From the NCBI RefSeq assembly GCF_000585375.1, contig NZ_KK073874.1, positions 6,540,894 through 6,604,893 on the forward strand: 64,000 nt of DNA. The letters are read 5' to 3'. The position numbers and the translations under genes were made by a program. Source of the stretch: Cryptosporangium arvum DSM 44712 (GTDB taxonomy: Bacteria; Actinomycetota; Actinomycetes; Mycobacteriales; Cryptosporangiaceae). How positions within the stretch are numbered: position 1 is the first letter of the stretch; every line of letters starts with the position of its first letter. The notes beneath the pieces were generated by a model, which did not search any database, had not been told where the DNA came from, and saw only the letters and a program-made list of their open reading frames with translations. This document shows positions 61,546 through 64,000 of this stretch, in pieces.

Positions 61546-62139
61546 TCATCCGTGCTGCATGTCGTCACCCGCGTCCGACCACGGCGCGACCTCCGCGCCC
61601 GGCGGGAAGCTGACCGGACGGCGCACGACGTGCACCGTGACCAGCTGACGATGGCGCGCGTTGGCCGTCACCGTGATGTGCCGCGCCCAGCACGCCGATC
61701 GCAGGATCGCTGCCGCCGCCTCGACGTGACGCTCACACACCCCGGCTGGGCACCAGAGCATGACCGCTTCGCCGTACGGCATCGGGCGGGTCCACAGCAG
61801 CGCCGGTAATCGACCGCTGCGGTTGTGCACCCACGCCTGCGCGAGCCCGGTGCGCACCCGGTGCGCCGTGACCACGCACAGAACGGGCGCCGACACGGCT
61901 CGCCGTAACGGTGGGATCGCCGCCACCAATACGCCGACGACCGCCGCACCCAGCAGCATCAGCACGCCCGCGCCGGTGCGATAGCCGTACCACCCGCATA
62001 TCGAAATCCCGAGAAACAGCAGCACCTCGTACCGCCACCGCCAGAGCACCGTGGTGGGCAGCGGACGCCGGACCCGGTCCGGCAGCGGACTGTACTGCGG
62101 AGGCTCGCCGGGCGGCGGCACCTGGAACGACGTGCTCAC
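61546..62139 (-). CDS. Two-TM membrane protein of unknown function
   Basis: A 197-residue protein: a Pro-rich N-terminus, two membrane segments (about 40-75; YEVLLFLGISICGWYGY and VLMLLGAAVVGVLVAAI) and a cytoplasmic C-terminal domain with GRLPALLWTRPMPYGEAVML, ACWARHITV and RQLVTVHVVRR. I have a weak impression that this C-terminal domain resembles the front part of FtsK/Tra-like proteins of actinomycete integrative elements, but no ATPase domain is present. GTG 62139 overlaps the upstream stop (GTGA), supporting expression with the 62414 gene. Confidence 0.65.
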   Translation of the reverse strand: MSTSFQVPPPGEPPQYSPLPDRVRRPLPTTVLWRWRYEVLLFLGISICGWYGYRTGAGVLMLLGAAVVGVLVAAIPPLRRAVSAPVLCVVTAHRVRTGLAQAWVHNRSGRLPALLWTRPMPYGEAVMLWCPAGVCERHVEAAAAILRSACWARHITVTANARHRQLVTVHVVRRPVSFPPGAEVAPWSDAGDDMQHG

Positions 62140-62414
62140 CGTCCACCCCCGACGCCGGAACCGACCGGCCGCCGCACGTGCACTCGCACACGCAGGCGCT
62201 CGGCCTCGTCGGGCGGCGGCACCAGCGCCCGAGCGCGCCGGGCGATCCGCGGGTCCCGATAGCGCCGGCCGAGCCCTCCGTGAGTGCGCCGGATTTCCCA
62301 TCCCGCGGCCCGCGCGGCGAGATCCTGGCGACGGAACAACCAGTCACCGATGACGACCATTCTGTTGTGGAGTCGACCTAGTACTCGGCCGACTCCACGG
62401 GTACCGTTGGACAC
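62136..62414 (-). CDS. Small basic protein of unknown function
   Basis: A 92-residue, Arg-rich protein (RVLGRLHNRMVVIGDWLFRR near the N-terminus). No recognised domain. It is supported by AAAGGGG 6 bases before the GTG at 62414 and by the 4-base overlap with the next gene. It may be a DNA- or membrane-associated partner of the two-TM protein; function unknown. Confidence 0.6.
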   Translation of the reverse strand: MSNGTRGVGRVLGRLHNRMVVIGDWLFRRQDLAARAAGWEIRRTHGGLGRRYRDPRIARRARALVPPPDEAERLRVRVHVRRPVGSGVGGGR

Positions 62415-62791
62415 GGCGAACCCCTTTCATTGGCTGGGAAGCCTGGAATGGACGAGCGCCGTGGGCTGGGCCGATGCTGCAACATCGGCTCAGTCACTTT
62501 TCTGCGCTCGCCGGAGAAGCCAGAGGCACGGACCACGACGTCATTCCGCGCCGATCGAGGGTAGACGTACCTATCACCCCCCTGCCGCGAACCGGAGCGA
62601 CGTCTCAGCTCCCCCGCCCGCTCGGGGAAGTGGACTACAGTCGGTCGATTCGCCCACCCTCATGGTGAACTCACGAGTAGCCATTGGCAAGTGCCGCGGC
62701 AATTGACATGGCAATTGCAACTCCCGGGCGGCAAGAGCACGATAGGGTCGTGCAGCGTGCAACAACGGCTGACACAGTCCCGGAGAAGGCC
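62415..62791. other. 377-base gap between the small basic gene and the XRE regulator
   Basis: No convincing gene here. It contains a 7-bp-arm inverted repeat GCCGATG-CTGCAA-CATCGGC (62470-62489) and GGCAA motifs at 62686, 62698, 62710 and 62730, the first three at 12-base spacing; GGCAATTG occurs twice (62698-62705, 62710-62717). Base composition is less GC-rich than in flanking operons. It must hold the divergent promoters of the 62414 and 62792 genes. Confidence 0.55.
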
Positions 62792-63664
62792 ATGAGTGCC
62801 GAGCCACCGGGCGGCGCGCCCGCGCTCCGGCGGCTGGAAGTAGCCGCCGCCTTGCGCCAGCACCGCAAGGCCGCCCGAATGACCACCGCCGAGGTCACCC
62901 GACACCTGGGCTTCAGCTACTCGAAGCTCAGCCGCCTCGAGACCGGCGATCGGCGAATCCGCCCCGAAGATCTCGAGCGTCTCTGCGACCTCTACGGCAT
63001 CGACGTCGAGGAACGCCACCGCCTGGCCACGCTCGTCGACGAGAGTCACCAGACGAGTCAGTGGCAGAACTTCGACACGTTCCAGAGCGACGAAGCCGAT
63101 TTCATGGAGCTCGAGCAGGCGGCGTACCGCATCGACGACTACAAGTCCTCCGCGGTCACCACGCTGCTTCAGACCCGCGCGTACTCACGGGCGTACTACG
63201 GGCAGCTGAACCCGCATCTCCCAGCCGACATTCTCGATGCACGCGTCGCGACGCGCGACGTCCGGCGGAGCGCCATGTTCGCGCGGAGTCCACTCCCGAC
63301 ACTCAACTTCATTCTCGACGAGGCGGCCGTCCGCCGCCTCGTCGGAGGCCCGGCGACGATGGCGGAACAGGTCGACCACCTGGTGCGACTGGCCGGCCAC
63401 GAGCAGATCTCGATTCAGGTGTTGCCATTTGCTTACGGTGCGCACATCGGAATGGACAGCCTGTTCGCGATCCTGTCATTCCGTGAGGCGATTCGGGATC
63501 GTGTCTATGTGGACGGCCTCGCGCCGCAGCAGTACTTCACCGAGGCCAAAGAACTCGAACGGTATCGCGCCGCATTCGATCAGCTCAGCCGGCACGCACT
63601 CGACCGATTCGCGAGTCGCGAGTTCCTGAAGGCGATCCGGAACGACATCGACACCCCGGAGTGA
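62792..63664 (+). CDS. XRE-family regulator with DUF5753 (Scr1-like) domain
   Basis: A 290-residue protein: an N-terminal helix-turn-helix (LRQHRKAARMTTAEVTRHLG, FSYSKLSRLETGDRRI) and a C-terminal DUF5753 domain (AVTTLLQTRAYSRAYYG, ISIQVLPFAYGAHIGMDSLF). Such regulators are very numerous in actinomycetes and are typically paired with a DUF397 gene, as here; WhiJ of Streptomyces is an example linked to development. ATG 62792 has GGAG 6 bases upstream. The pair may act like a repressor and antagonist. Confidence 0.9.
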   Translation: MSAEPPGGAPALRRLEVAAALRQHRKAARMTTAEVTRHLGFSYSKLSRLETGDRRIRPEDLERLCDLYGIDVEERHRLATLVDESHQTSQWQNFDTFQSDEADFMELEQAAYRIDDYKSSAVTTLLQTRAYSRAYYGQLNPHLPADILDARVATRDVRRSAMFARSPLPTLNFILDEAAVRRLVGGPATMAEQVDHLVRLAGHEQISIQVLPFAYGAHIGMDSLFAILSFREAIRDRVYVDGLAPQQYFTEAKELERYRAAFDQLSRHALDRFASREFLKAIRNDIDTPE

Positions 63665-63752
63665 GACCCGCCCCTACCCACGCGCCCGGGTGCTGATGTG
63701 ACAGGATGCGCGGGGCGTGACCTACGAGACAGCTCTGCCAGAAGTTTTGGTG

Positions 63753-63787
63753 TGCGTAAACCGGGGTAAATGCCCCAAAGGTACGCA
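63753..63787. promoter_or_regulatory. Nested inverted repeat upstream of the DUF397 gene
   Basis: TGCGTA (63753-63758) pairs with TACGCA (63782-63787), and GGGG (63763-63766) with CCCC (63773-63776), giving a long imperfect dyad 26 bases before the DUF397 start. It could be an operator for the adjacent XRE protein or a hairpin after it. Confidence 0.5.
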
Positions 63788-63812
63788 AACTAGGGCTGCG
63801 GAGACAGACACG

Positions 63813-64000
63813 GTGACAAGCGTCGACACGACCATGGCCGGATGGCGCGCTGCCGCAGGGTGCGCACAGGGAAATTGTGTCGAGGTAGCCCCGCTATCGG
63901 GCGTTGTCGGCCTTCGCGACGGCAAAAACCCCACCGGACCGGTTCTCGCCTATCCCCCGCTCGCCTGGAGCGCATTCATCACCGCCGCGAAGACCGGCGC
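63813..64000 (+). CDS. DUF397 domain protein (partial, 3' end outside window)
   Basis: The visible 62 codons read a short N-terminus, then WRAAAGCAQGNCVEVAPL and VGLRDGKNPTGPVLAYPPLAW, matching DUF397 proteins (60-90 aa), the usual partners of XRE-DUF5753 regulators. GGAG lies 9 bases before the GTG at 63813; an in-frame GTG at 63717 is less likely. The gene is cut by the window end. Confidence 0.8.
   Translation, partial: MTSVDTTMAGWRAAAGCAQGNCVEVAPLSGVVGLRDGKNPTGPVLAYPPLAWSAFITAAKTG

Noticed and set aside
62470-62489. Terminator hairpin in the 62415-62791 gap
   Set aside because: No gene ends here on either strand; the short dyad is more likely a binding site or chance.

Overview
The window is about 70% GC, with GTG and ATG starts, Shine-Dalgarno sites such as GGAGG, and many 4-base stop/start overlaps. 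That points to a high-GC actinomycete with a saprophytic, soil-type gene set: sugar ABC transporters, an AA10 polysaccharide monooxygenase, aromatic-ring dioxygenases, aerobic CO oxidation, many efflux pumps and one-component regulators. I cannot fix the genus. No rRNA, tRNA, CRISPR array, insertion sequence or replication origin was recognised.

1-10.7 kb is carbohydrate uptake and catabolism. A leftward operon encodes a two-subunit transketolase, an FGGY kinase, a DUF2291 lipoprotein-like protein and an ABC ATPase cut by the window edge. It diverges from a TIM-barrel sugar isomerase. Isomerase plus FGGY kinase plus split transketolase resembles the D-apiose/apulose route. Next is a second, leftward xylFGH-type importer with a ROK regulator as its last gene.

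10.8-26.7 kb holds two divergent DHA2 drug exporters, a saccharopine-dehydrogenase-like reductase, a histidine kinase/GAF/small-protein operon, a sulfite-oxidase-like enzyme, a secreted intradiol dioxygenase, csoR-copZ, a MarR/LigB-dioxygenase pair, a DUF3558 lipoprotein, and a TetR with a two-gene ABC exporter.

26.7-34.7 kb is the highlight: a compact, translationally coupled cox operon (coxM-S-L-F-D-E-G) behind a divergent LysR gene. CoxL carries the AYxCSFR active-site motif of form I CO dehydrogenase. CoxF is an XdhC-like protein fused to a YHS domain. CoxG has a long repetitive linker and a C-terminal membrane anchor.

34.8-48 kb contains an orphan HTH-like protein behind a strong hairpin, GC-rich tandem repeats, an MBL hydrolase, DUF3140, a LacI regulator divergent from a membrane-anchored AA10 LPMO, a glutathionyl-hydroquinone-reductase-like protein, an acyl-CoA dehydrogenase/DUF2203/acyl-CoA dehydrogenase operon with divergent TetR-SDR, an extra adenylate kinase, a gene remnant, and a LysR/EamA pair.

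48.9-62.4 kb holds a TRAP-TAXI transporter with an RpiB-type isomerase, an RND exporter, a DHA2 exporter with its TetR and twin operators, an alpha/beta hydrolase, and a YciI/ECF sigma factor pair in which the sigma factor has a repeat-rich insertion. The right end (62.1-64 kb) has two small coupled genes of unknown function, then an XRE-DUF5753 regulator followed by a DUF397 gene cut by the window edge. A recurring oddity is the number of short tandem repeats, mostly in frame, inside or beside coding sequences.
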